DNA of 64,000 nt. Origin: JADJXV01 sp964527785 (GTDB lineage Bacteria > Bacteroidota > Ignavibacteria > Kapaibacteriales > UBA961). The notes under the pieces are model-generated. The model saw nothing but the letters and a program-made list of their open reading frames with translations, searched no databases and was not told the DNA's origin. The DNA is taken from assembly GCA_964527785.1 (NCBI GenBank), contig CAZGNO010000005.1, forward strand, positions 1-64,000. The letters run 5' to 3'. This document shows positions 55,577 through 62,774 of the stretch, piece by piece; the first letter of the stretch is position 1, and each line of letters opens with the position of its first letter. The position numbers and the translations under genes were made by a program.

Positions 55577-56362
55577 TTATAATTTTAAGCGTTTTTCGAT
55601 TCTATACTCTTCGATGCAGTTAAAAAGTCTTGTTAATTCTTCCTCATTCCCTTGATCAACACACATCATCCAACCATCAACATCTTTTACGCCTAAGCGA
55701 TTTGTAACAGTTCTCGGAAACCAAACAAATTGAGATTCAAGTAATGTTGTCCATGTGTGTCTATCTGATCTTGTCATAGAACCTACCCAACGTCTGCATT
55801 TACTTCTAAGCTCTTTTAAGGATTTACTGTCCGGCAAAGTGATACCCAAGAGTTCAGATAAATTAACGTCTTCATACTTGAACGTTTTATCGTTATCAAC
55901 GTTAAGCTCTACGGTTAATCTGTGGACGGATTGATTCCCAATGTCAAAGGTTATTATATAGTTAGTCTCAAATGCTTTGACTATATTGATAACCTCGTCG
56001 GCATCAGCAGCAAAGTCAAGTATTTTGCCGAAATTAGTTAATGATTCCGGTAATCTGCCTGAGCCGTCAATGTAAATGAATCCTTCTTTGTTGTTCTTTC
56101 CTGCATATACTAAGAAATCAAGGATTTGTGTATAGGATTCAGATACATACATTGAAAAAGTGCATATACAATTATTAGGATCGAAAATTATACTCAATGC
56201 TTCGGCAGTATCTAACCGGCGATGAAAATCAGGAATGATTCGCATCGTTGCAAGATAGTCGTTTGGTATCTTGGCTATTTCATCCATGTTGTATTTGAGC
56301 ATGTCGGAATCATCTTTGGCAACTTCCTCATGGTCATTTTCGATGAATATTAATTTTTTCAT
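55577..56362 (-). CDS. Unknown protein
   Basis: 261 residues, acidic and soluble. Contains EGFIYIDGSGRLPESLTNFG, YIITFDIGNQSVHRLTVELN and CRRWVGSMTRSDRHTWTTLL. No recognisable active-site motif or family. The gene follows the tRNA-like RNA on the same strand. Confidence 0.55.
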   Translation of the reverse strand: MKKLIFIENDHEEVAKDDSDMLKYNMDEIAKIPNDYLATMRIIPDFHRRLDTAEALSIIFDPNNCICTFSMYVSESYTQILDFLVYAGKNNKEGFIYIDGSGRLPESLTNFGKILDFAADADEVINIVKAFETNYIITFDIGNQSVHRLTVELNVDNDKTFKYEDVNLSELLGITLPDSKSLKELRSKCRRWVGSMTRSDRHTWTTLLESQFVWFPRTVTNRLGVKDVDGWMMCVDQGNEEELTRLFNCIEEYRIEKRLKL

Positions 56363-56393
56363 TGTAGTTAGAATATTAGTTGTAAAACACTTC

Positions 56394-56488
56394 TGAAGGG
56401 CGGCTGAGTTGGACTCGAACCAACATCCTTATTTCCGTTGATAGGAAATAATGCTCTTTCCACTTGAGCTACCAACCTGTCCCCTTCA
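56394..56488 (-). tRNA. tRNA-like RNA with extended anticodon arm (anticodon position TCA)
   Basis: Minus strand. D arm GCTC-AAGTGGAAA-GAGC and T arm GTTGG-TTCGAGT-CCAAC are canonical, and the acceptor (AGGTTGG / TCAGCCG, 56478-56472 with 56407-56401) pairs at 6 of 7 positions with two G-T pairs. The anticodon arm is odd: an 8-bp stem TTATTTCC/GGAAATAA with loop TATCAAC, giving TCA at the anticodon position and A instead of T at 33. An outer 7-bp helix TGAAGGG/CCCTTCA encloses the whole structure. CCA is not encoded. It lies 29 bases beyond the RNA ligase gene. It may be a decoy, a degraded tRNA or an opal suppressor; ordinary decoding is doubtful. Confidence 0.6.
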
Positions 56489-56516
56489 TTGTGTCCTGTC
56501 ACAACGGGTTAAAAAT

Positions 56517-57389
56517 TTACTGTTTGCCTGAATTTTGTAGCTGTAGTTTTTGTTTGAAAAGCATTGCAGTTCGATTGCCAATTTGTTTTTCAACGTCTTT
56601 ATTCTTAACAATTTCCCCATCAGCTTCCCTGTAAATATCTTCTATCATTTTTTCAATGATCAGACCGGTGTTTTTCATGTCGGTTTGTGGGGGAAGTTTA
56701 TCGAGAATGTGAAGTAAGCGCATTTCCGTTACCCACTCAATAGCAATTAGTCGTGAGTTCTGCATTACTTCAAATTCTTCAGGACTAACTTCGCGTGGGG
56801 TTTTGGTTTCCATAAACTTAGGGTGTTTATGTTTGGCTATTACCCGGCTTCCGTCATTGAGTGTAAGCTCCACAAGTGGACGCAATACAATGCCTTCTCG
56901 AATTTTACCCCCCCCTATACCGTTTCGGATTGCTTGTACACTCTCTCGATCGCGCTCTGCATCAATGAGTTTGAGGTCGGTATCAATGGTGACATAATCC
57001 ACGAATTCAACTTCCACCGCTTTGCATATACTTTCGGCTGAGGGAACTTTAAGCCAAGAGTTATTTATCTTTACATCGAATGCCACAAACCGTAAATGAT
57101 TGCCGTATGTGGATTTCATACCATGTAGCTTCCCGCCGTGAGCTTCTCCATAAATCACAACATCTGAAAGTGGGAAGTTGGTAATAAAATGTTCAGTCAA
57201 TGCTTCACGATTGAATAATCCTGAAAACTTTTCGTGTCCTGCGCTACCGGCAAAGAAAGTAACTTTCTGCTTTTCCCTATCCCAACGGATATGTGCCGAT
57301 GTTCCATGAATCTTCTCTAAAGCATAACATTGCTTTAGCATAAGAATATATTGGATTTTATAAAGGTTATCTATGTGTAAGTATCCCAT
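56517..57389 (-). CDS. RNA ligase (Rnl2-like nucleotidyltransferase)
   Basis: 290 residues with AGGAG before the ATG. Nucleotidyltransferase motifs in order: EKIHGTSAHIRW (motif I, catalytic Lys about 26), VVIYGEAHGGKLHG (motif III), LRFVAFDVKIN (IIIa), REGIVLRPLVE (IV) and VIAKHKHPKF (V). The C-terminal ~70 residues are helical. Such ligases seal breaks in RNA, for example tRNA cut by host defences. The sequence carries a G8 run at 56908-56915 within IGGGK, just before motif IV. A tRNA-like RNA is transcribed downstream. Confidence 0.85.
   Translation of the reverse strand: MGYLHIDNLYKIQYILMLKQCYALEKIHGTSAHIRWDREKQKVTFFAGSAGHEKFSGLFNREALTEHFITNFPLSDVVIYGEAHGGKLHGMKSTYGNHLRFVAFDVKINNSWLKVPSAESICKAVEVEFVDYVTIDTDLKLIDAERDRESVQAIRNGIGGGKIREGIVLRPLVELTLNDGSRVIAKHKHPKFMETKTPREVSPEEFEVMQNSRLIAIEWVTEMRLLHILDKLPPQTDMKNTGLIIEKMIEDIYREADGEIVKNKDVEKQIGNRTAMLFKQKLQLQNSGKQ
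56908..56915. repeat. C8/G8 homopolymer in the RNA ligase gene
   Basis: Eight C on the plus strand, eight G in the coding strand. A slip of one base would truncate the enzyme before motif IV. Confidence 0.9.
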
Positions 57390-57422
57390 TGGGTTTACTC
57401 CTGAAAAGAATTAAAAAATAAT

Positions 57423-57522
57423 ACCGGTTGCATTTCGATTTCGACCGTGAAATTGTGCTAAGTCTCATCAGCTACCCTACGACAAGCGTTCAGGAGCCGG
57501 AATTTTGAGAAATGCAACCGGT
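57423..57522 (-). ncRNA. Long inverted repeat enclosing a hammerhead-like core
   Basis: ACCGGTTGCATTTC at 57423-57436 and its exact inverse at 57509-57522 flank 72 bases. On the minus strand the enclosed RNA contains CTGATGAG at about 57475-57468, a 4-bp stem GACT/GGTC and then CGAAA, the conserved core order of a hammerhead ribozyme. A clear cleavage triplet with a matching stem I was not found, and the upstream arm is inside the coding end of the preceding gene. A T-rich stretch follows, so a terminator role is the alternative. Confidence 0.35.
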
Positions 57523-57944
57523 GTTTGAGTTACCGGAGGTTGTTCGTTATCAGAATATCGCTCTTTAGTACACATCACAAGAAAATACATGTCGTTCGGG
57601 TCATTCATTCGTTCCACTGAGAGAATAAAGAACTTGGTAAGTGTAGGTTTGCTGTCACCTAAAAAGGTGACATAGTTTAGAATGAAGTCTCCTGCGGAAA
57701 CTTTACTACTGCAAAACATTGTTGCATTGCGTAGGAACTGTCCAATTCTTTCACCGATTTCAAGATTCTTTCCCCACATACCCCTGCGGTAATCGTGTAT
57801 GGTGTGGGATATGGAAGTACGTTCGCTGAGGACACGGCATATAGTATCAAGTTCTTCCTCGCTTGCTGTAGTTGCCCACTTTCTAAAATTCTTACGATCC
57901 ATTTGCAGGATTTCATCTATGGTTGGTTTAACTGCTTCACTCAT
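57477..57944 (-). CDS. Unknown protein
   Basis: 155 residues. Helical N-terminus (TIDEILQMDRKNFRKWATTA), then KNLEIGERIGQFLRNATMFC and YFLVMCTKERYSD. No family recognised. Its 3' end encodes one arm of the inverted repeat at 57423-57522. Confidence 0.55.
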   Translation of the reverse strand: MSEAVKPTIDEILQMDRKNFRKWATTASEEELDTICRVLSERTSISHTIHDYRRGMWGKNLEIGERIGQFLRNATMFCSSKVSAGDFILNYVTFLGDSKPTLTKFFILSVERMNDPNDMYFLVMCTKERYSDNEQPPVTQTPVAFLKIPAPERLS

Positions 57945-58016
57945 AAGTATTTGAAATAAGTAAAATAAGAATCTTTGTTAAATTTTTTCAGGTGGAAAAG
58001 CGATGCAATTTCACCA

Positions 58017-58982
58017 TTATACAAAACTCAGTTTTTCTTGATTGATAATCCCGGCAATGCGTTCATCGGCAAGTTTGCAGGAGATGGGATTAAGCTCCGA
58101 GCCGATAAAGTTCCGATTGTTCTTCAGTGCTACAAGTGCGGTCGTTCCTGCACCCATGAATGGATCAAGAATTGTCCCGCCTTCAGGACAACCGGCAAGA
58201 ACCATTGGCAAGATTAGCTTTTCGGGAAATGTTGCGAAGTGTGCGCCTGCGTAGGGTGTGGTTTCAACATGCCACACGGAACGTTTGTTGCGCCCTTTGG
58301 GATCAGGTCTCATACTCCGGTTCCTGTTTGTGTTTTGTCCCGTTTCTTCGTCCCATGCGCTTATTCCGTTCTTGGTGAGGTTTACCCCCCCCCAGCGATT
58401 CAATGGTGATGTGTACGGCTCTTTTATGGCATCGTGGTCATAGAAGTAGGTTTCGCTCTTGGTAAGCAGGAAAATGTATTCGTGTGCTTTGGTGCATCTG
58501 TCTTCTACGCTTTCCGGCATTGGATTCGGTTTGTGCCAAATTATATCTTGGCGTACCCACCAACCATCTTCTTGCAATGCAATGGCGAGACGGAAAGGAA
58601 CTAACGCCAAATCTTTGTTTTTGAGGAACTCATGTCCCTTCAAATCAATCCGGTTGTTATCCATCGGCACGTCACGCACTTTGCCGGACATAGTTTGCGG
58701 AGCGGAGTTATACCGGCTTTTGGTTTGTACATAGCTGTCACCGATGTTTAGCCAACATGTGCCGGTCTTTTTGAGGACGCGACGTATTTCACGGAAACCA
58801 AACACTAACCGTTCGATAAACAGCTCGGGCTTTTTCTCCAAACCAATTTGACCGGCACACTTGTAATCTCTCAAACCGAAATATGGTGTTGAGGTGATGC
58901 AACAATCCACACTCTCATCAGCTAAGAGTGAAAGAAGTTTGAGCCAATCCATGTTGTAGGTTTTGTTCAGTTGGATTTGCAT
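58017..58982 (-). CDS. DNA methyltransferase, N4-cytosine/N6-adenine beta class
   Basis: 321 residues. Motif IV CCITSTPYFGLRDYKCAGQI is near residue 30 and motif I ILDPFMGAGTTALVALKNN near 275, the order of beta-class enzymes (as in M.PvuII-like phage methylases). Between them are CWLNIGDSYV and RQDIIWHKPNPMPESVEDRC, both typical. Motif IV reads STPY where SPPY is usual. A G9 tract lies within RWGGVNL. No restriction endonuclease is adjacent, so it is probably a self-protecting orphan methylase. Confidence 0.9.
   Translation of the reverse strand: MQIQLNKTYNMDWLKLLSLLADESVDCCITSTPYFGLRDYKCAGQIGLEKKPELFIERLVFGFREIRRVLKKTGTCWLNIGDSYVQTKSRYNSAPQTMSGKVRDVPMDNNRIDLKGHEFLKNKDLALVPFRLAIALQEDGWWVRQDIIWHKPNPMPESVEDRCTKAHEYIFLLTKSETYFYDHDAIKEPYTSPLNRWGGVNLTKNGISAWDEETGQNTNRNRSMRPDPKGRNKRSVWHVETTPYAGAHFATFPEKLILPMVLAGCPEGGTILDPFMGAGTTALVALKNNRNFIGSELNPISCKLADERIAGIINQEKLSFV
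58385..58393. repeat. C9/G9 homopolymer in the methyltransferase gene
   Basis: Nine C on the plus strand (nine G in the coding strand), within the codons for WGGV. Length change by slippage would switch the gene off. Confidence 0.9.
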
Positions 58983-58985
58983 GGC

Positions 58986-59210
58986 TTATTCTGCTTCCTT
59001 TGGGTAAAGTGCTTCGTATTCCTTCTCAATTTTGGCGAAACGTGGCTTCCCAACCACTTTTTCAATCACTGCTTCATAGACTTCCCCTATTTCGTCTGGA
59101 CGCTCAGTCCACCGTTGAATGGTTCGCGCCGATCTTCCAACCATTTCTCCATATTGTTCGCGGGTTATGCCTAATTTGTCGAGTAGGAATGCAAGTTTTC
59201 TTCCGTCCAT
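58986..59210 (-). CDS. Small HTH (XRE-like) DNA-binding protein
   Basis: 74 residues from ATG 59210; the longer frame has a hydrophobic leader that is unlikely to be translated. GRKLAFLLDKLGITREQYGE followed by MVGRSARTIQRWTERP is a helix-turn-helix of the lambda-repressor/XRE kind. The C-terminal part is helical. An inverted repeat at 59303-59329 lies upstream and could be its operator. The stop is 3 bases before the methyltransferase start, so it may regulate that gene. Confidence 0.75.
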   Translation of the reverse strand: MDGRKLAFLLDKLGITREQYGEMVGRSARTIQRWTERPDEIGEVYEAVIEKVVGKPRFAKIEKEYEALYPKEAE

Positions 59211-59302
59211 TGGTATTTTCCTTGAAAAAAGTAGTAGAAAAAGCATTTGTAAGCCAATTTTTGGCTCGTATTTACGCGCATGTCGCGTGTGTGTCGTTGG
59301 AA

Positions 59303-59329
59303 TGTCAATGGGTTGTCACCGGATTGACA
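59303..59329. promoter_or_regulatory. Candidate operator inverted repeat
   Basis: TGTCAAT and ATTGACA, exact inverted 7-mers with a 13-base spacer containing TTGTCA. The site lies 93-120 bases upstream of the HTH gene in the only sizeable gap in this block (59211-59395), as expected of an autoregulatory operator. Confidence 0.4.
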
Positions 59330-59395
59330 TCAGTGTGTCCTTATTGTGCGTCGAGATTTTTGGTTATTTTTCGCCAAAATCTCAAACTTTCCATT

Positions 59396-60250
59396 TTAGA
59401 GGGTGCATTTTATCTGAATTTCACCGTTTTTTAGCTGTTTTTGCTCGAAAATCTGTGAAAAACCGCTCATTTCCTTCGGTTCGCCTCCGAGAACTTTTAC
59501 ATCAACTTTTTTTACCTCATTTTTCGATGGATTTTGCTGTTTGAGAAACTGCACTTCATCTATTTCGAGGGTAATTGAGCTGTCGAATGCCATCAATTTT
59601 AACTTTAGGTCAATTTTCTCTGCCTTCAGGCATTGAATTTCCATATCCTTTCCCGAAACGACCTGTTTTAATCCGGTTAATTCTCTATCCACTGCCTTTT
59701 TCTCCACTTTCAAGTTCTCATATTCACGTTTGAACGTCTTTGGTTTCGTATCAAGAACTTTCTGAAAGGTATCTGTCATCTCTCTAACATGATCAGGGAG
59801 AATATTTGGCTCTTTTAACTTCGGATGATTCTCAAGGAATGCAATCCGTTTGTCCTTGGCCTCCTCCCTTATCCGTGATTGCCTGATTTGCTCATTCAAA
59901 TCCGACATTTCTAACGTCAGGATTCGCTTCTGCTCATTCAAACGGGCGTTACAGGTGTCAATGGTCACGAAGAGCATATTGAACTGCTGCATTTCGTCTT
60001 GAGTAGGGAAAAAGAAGTTCGCCTGTACTTCCTTTGTCCGGTAATCTGTCCGCTTTCCCCAAATAAAAAACTTTTCCGCTACCTTCGCTTGACCAAGAGT
60101 GTACTTTAATTCCTCCAACATCAATGCAAAGTCTCTGATTTGGGTTTCGGTCATTCGTACCCGGCCAACTTTCCGTAATTGTTCGTTGACTGCATTGAGC
60201 CATTCGCGGATTGCATACCTGTCTAAGATGATTTCATCTTCATTTTCCAT
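59396..60250 (-). CDS. Coiled-coil protein of unknown function
   Basis: 284 residues. A helical N-terminal domain (AIREWLNAVNEQLRKVGRVR ... GKRTDYRTKEVQANFFFPTQ) is followed by a long charged coiled coil from about 105 to 230 (RILTLEMSDLNEQIRQSRIR, LKVEKKAVDRELTGLKQVVS). No catalytic motif. Could be a replication or partition accessory protein; no family recognised. Confidence 0.65.
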   Translation of the reverse strand: MENEDEIILDRYAIREWLNAVNEQLRKVGRVRMTETQIRDFALMLEELKYTLGQAKVAEKFFIWGKRTDYRTKEVQANFFFPTQDEMQQFNMLFVTIDTCNARLNEQKRILTLEMSDLNEQIRQSRIREEAKDKRIAFLENHPKLKEPNILPDHVREMTDTFQKVLDTKPKTFKREYENLKVEKKAVDRELTGLKQVVSGKDMEIQCLKAEKIDLKLKLMAFDSSITLEIDEVQFLKQQNPSKNEVKKVDVKVLGGEPKEMSGFSQIFEQKQLKNGEIQIKCTL

Positions 60251-60264
60251 TTTTGAAAAGAGAA

Positions 60265-60639
60265 TTATTTACGTTTAATCAACTTTATCGGAATGTCTGC
60301 TTTGAAATCTTTAATTTCTTTCAACAATTCTTTGGGATCATGTTCAATCTTGACCTTGTCATAGAGCGGATGAGGGTTGATGCTTGCCATTGCCCTCGAC
60401 ATTGCCATTTGAATTCTTGCCGTGTGATGGTTGAGAGGCACTCCCATCGTCGCCAACACCGGCTTTTGATTTTCCAATTTCCAATTTGGATCTTGGTGTG
60501 TAAACGGTATCACAAATTTCGGTTTTTGATCCGTCGCGGTCGGCTCTGTGAACTCGGACTGAGTAACGCTTTTTGGGTTTGTGTTTGTCGTATTCGTCCC
60601 TTGCCCATTTTTCGAGAGGTCGTAAACTTTTGTTTCCAT
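60265..60639 (-). CDS. Unknown protein overlapping its upstream neighbour
   Basis: 124 residues from ATG 60639. KFVIPFTHQDPNWKLENQKP and ARIQMAMSRAMASINPHPLY look like genuine protein sequence, and the helix DPKELLKEIKDFKADIPIKL ends it. It overlaps the upstream 60359-60928 frame by 281 bases, which is too long for normal coupling. A frameshift, programmed or from sequencing error, may join the two. Confidence 0.5.
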   Translation of the reverse strand: METKVYDLSKNGQGTNTTNTNPKSVTQSEFTEPTATDQKPKFVIPFTHQDPNWKLENQKPVLATMGVPLNHHTARIQMAMSRAMASINPHPLYDKVKIEHDPKELLKEIKDFKADIPIKLIKRK

Positions 60640-60928
60640 TGCGTCTTGTTTCAAACATTAATTTTGCCGGATCGGGTTCGTCATTAAGAAATTCTAATTG
60701 TGCTTGAATGGTCATTGAGTTCAACGTTTCATTCCATTTGCTTTTTCGCCATGCCAAGTACGCCCAATATTCAAAAGCAAAATCTGTATCGCACAGTTTG
60801 TCGGTCACATATTCAACCTGAACCGTACTTGAGAAGTTCGCTATCGCCACTCGTAATTCCTTCTTGGTTAGGGAGTTCAGAAAAACCCTTGCGTCTCTGT
60901 ACAATGCGTTCAATGAGAGAAGTTTCAT
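60359..60928 (-). CDS. Unknown protein, middle of three overlapping frames
   Basis: 189 residues from ATG 60928. The first ~110 residues look real (FLNSLTKKELRVAIANFSST, FEYWAYLAWRKSKWNETLNS). The last ~80 (RRYSVRVH-like, then SKAGVGDDGSASQPSHGKNS) are compositionally odd and overlap the downstream gene in another frame. It also overlaps the end of the upstream gene by 116 bases. Confidence 0.5.
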   Translation of the reverse strand: MKLLSLNALYRDARVFLNSLTKKELRVAIANFSSTVQVEYVTDKLCDTDFAFEYWAYLAWRKSKWNETLNSMTIQAQLEFLNDEPDPAKLMFETRRNGNKSLRPLEKWARDEYDKHKPKKRYSVRVHRADRDGSKTEICDTVYTPRSKLEIGKSKAGVGDDGSASQPSHGKNSNGNVEGNGKHQPSSAL

Positions 60929-61979
60929 GTGTAGAATCGCCTGTAATAGTTGATAAATCATCGGCTTGCGTTCCGATGGAATAATGTTCTTCCTCGTCGT
61001 GTAGCCCTGTTTCCGGCTCTAATACCACCAATTCACCGGTGGTTTTGTCGAGTGAATAATCCTGTTCGGGAGAATCGTTTTGAGAATTTGGAGAAAAATT
61101 TTCTCCGCCGCCGGCAAAAAACTCCCCAGACCCCTCATTTGAAGAATTAAAGGAAACCTCTTCATTATCCTTTTTCCCACTCCCATTCCCATCCCCATAA
61201 TCAGGTGTGACAGGTAGTGTAATAGGTGGAGTTAGCGGGTTGTTTGTAGTCCCTTCGATGGGTTGTCGGTCGGGTTGTCGGTCGGGTTGTCGGTCGGGTT
61301 GTTGTGGGGGTGTTGGTCGGGTTGTTTGTAGTCCCTTCGATGGGTTGTCGGTCGGGTTGTTGTGGGGGTGTTGGTCGGGTTGTGCTATGGGTTGTCCGTT
61401 GGGGGTTTGTGTAGGTTTGATTGTATAGCTGTTATACAATTTCCCTTTGATTTCATAAGCATCATTAATTCTATCAGTTAGCTCCGCAATCTTCTTTGAA
61501 TTATCAGAGCTTACCTGCTTTAACTTTGCTGTGGATTCTGCAATGTCATTATCAAGAACATTAATCCACCATGTAATGAACGCTACAACAGCTAAATTTT
61601 GACCGCCACAATTTGAGATGACGGACACATTGCGTTCTACGGATTTCAATGCTTTGAAAAACGCCGGACGGTTATACAAGTTCTTGCTGAGGATCTTATC
61701 CAAACAGTTTTCAGTAAGAGCGGTATTTGGTATGAAAACGACACCATCATCATAATGGATCAATTCGTGCAATACAAGATTTGGCAGGAGAACATCCACA
61801 ATCAGAGATTCACCATAGCCGCTAATTGTCCCCATATCCCTTTCGAGAACTTCACCTAAGCCACAATCAGGAATTGAGAAGCTCAGCCGCAAATCCTTGT
61901 AGAGCGCACGGGCTTCCGGTAAAACTTTCTTTTTCGCAAGGTACTTGCTCTCTTCTGAATCGTAAAATTTTTTAGGCAT
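60813..61979 (-). CDS. Replication-type unknown protein with repetitive linker
   Basis: 388 residues. The N-terminal ~180 residues are a folded domain (YLAKKKVLPEARALYKDLRL, VLLPNLVLHELIHYDDGVVF, AVVAFITWWINVLDNDIAES). A low-complexity linker of Pro, Asn, Gln and Thr follows, containing the tandem PDRQ repeat (about 200-250), then an acidic Ser/Glu-rich end. The domain-linker-tail layout resembles phage replication organisers (helix-turn-helix N-terminus with disordered tail), but this is only a similarity of form. Confidence 0.6.
   Translation of the reverse strand: MPKKFYDSEESKYLAKKKVLPEARALYKDLRLSFSIPDCGLGEVLERDMGTISGYGESLIVDVLLPNLVLHELIHYDDGVVFIPNTALTENCLDKILSKNLYNRPAFFKALKSVERNVSVISNCGGQNLAVVAFITWWINVLDNDIAESTAKLKQVSSDNSKKIAELTDRINDAYEIKGKLYNSYTIKPTQTPNGQPIAQPDQHPHNNPTDNPSKGLQTTRPTPPQQPDRQPDRQPDRQPIEGTTNNPLTPPITLPVTPDYGDGNGSGKKDNEEVSFNSSNEGSGEFFAGGGENFSPNSQNDSPEQDYSLDKTTGELVVLEPETGLHDEEEHYSIGTQADDLSTITGDSTHETSLIERIVQRRKGFSELPNQEGITSGDSELLKYGSG
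61237..61388. repeat. Minisatellite inside the 388-residue gene
   Basis: A 42-base unit starting GGGTTGTTTGTAGTCCCTTC is present exactly at 61237-61278 and 61319-61360. Within it, 12-base units GGTCGGGTTGTC are repeated in tandem and a 24-base unit TTGTGGGGGTGTTGGTCGGG occurs twice. All preserve the reading frame and encode PDRQ-type repeats. Confidence 0.85.
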
Positions 61980-61982
61980 AAA

Positions 61983-62468
61983 TTATTGGATAAGATTGTT
62001 AAACCGTTGTAAATTTTTTCGTATTTGAGTAAGAGTTTCCGTTTTTATACCTGCGTGTAACTCTTTAATTTTTGCATCAATCTCAATTTTTTGCAACTCC
62101 ATTGCATCAATTTCTTTATAGGTGAGGGAATCTTCTTTCGTTTCAAGGATATAGAAATCCTCATCTCTTTTGTACATTGGTATTGGCTTTCCGTCTTTAT
62201 CCAATACTACAAAGGTTTCACCTGCATTGTTCATACCTCTAACGGTATATACATCATTGTAATACTTACGATGGCGTACCTTGAAGGGAACAAACTTTAT
62301 ATTTGCATCTATGAAATCTTCAATGGCTCTTTGGCACTCTACATACCGTTGAACTTTGTAATATTTTTCCGGTGCATCTAAAGCACACCAAAAATATTTG
62401 CCCCCTTTGTCGAAGTAAATATTGAAACCCTTATAAGTATCAATAAGTACAGAGTTTGTCATATCCAT
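61983..62468 (-). CDS. Unknown protein
   Basis: 161 residues with AAGGTGAT before the ATG. A beta-rich first half (IDTYKGFNIYFDKGGKYFWC, RKYYNDVYTVRGMNNAGETF) and a C-terminal helix pair (AMELQKIEIDAKIKELHAGI). 3 bases before the 388-residue gene. No family recognised. Confidence 0.55.
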   Translation of the reverse strand: MDMTNSVLIDTYKGFNIYFDKGGKYFWCALDAPEKYYKVQRYVECQRAIEDFIDANIKFVPFKVRHRKYYNDVYTVRGMNNAGETFVVLDKDGKPIPMYKRDEDFYILETKEDSLTYKEIDAMELQKIEIDAKIKELHAGIKTETLTQIRKNLQRFNNLIQ

Positions 62469-62477
62469 AAGATCACC

Positions 62478-62744
62478 TTAAAAATTACTATACGTTTTGT
62501 ATTTATAGACTGCTCTCTGTATCTTCGGAACGTCGGAAAACATAGATTCCTGAACTGTAAATCGAATGAATGTTTTTGTTCTGATTTTATACTTTGTGTA
62601 GCCGGTCGTTTCGTCCGTTTCCGACCTGACAGAAAGTATCCGTGCTTTCTTAGGAATGCACTTGAAACATACGTCCTTACAGTTTATACGTTTTTCTTCC
62701 TCAACGTTTGATATACCTTTGCCGCATAGTTTACATGCACCCAT
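62478..62744 (-). CDS. Small zinc-finger-like protein
   Basis: 88 residues. Two cysteine pairs, CKLCGKG and CKDVCFKC, about 20 residues apart, look like a zinc ribbon. The remainder is basic and beta-rich (GYTKYKIRTKTFIRFTVQES). Nucleic-acid binding is likely; no family recognised. Confidence 0.6.
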   Translation of the reverse strand: MGACKLCGKGISNVEEEKRINCKDVCFKCIPKKARILSVRSETDETTGYTKYKIRTKTFIRFTVQESMFSDVPKIQRAVYKYKTYSNF

Positions 62745-62774
62745 GGCAGTAGCAATTAATTGTTAATTAAACCA

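Noticed and set aside
58042..58734. Rightward frames opposite the methyltransferase
   Set aside because: They are antisense to a gene with all family motifs.
61237..61388. Possible CRISPR array
   Set aside because: The repeats are contiguous, in frame and without unique spacers of constant length; they form a coding minisatellite.
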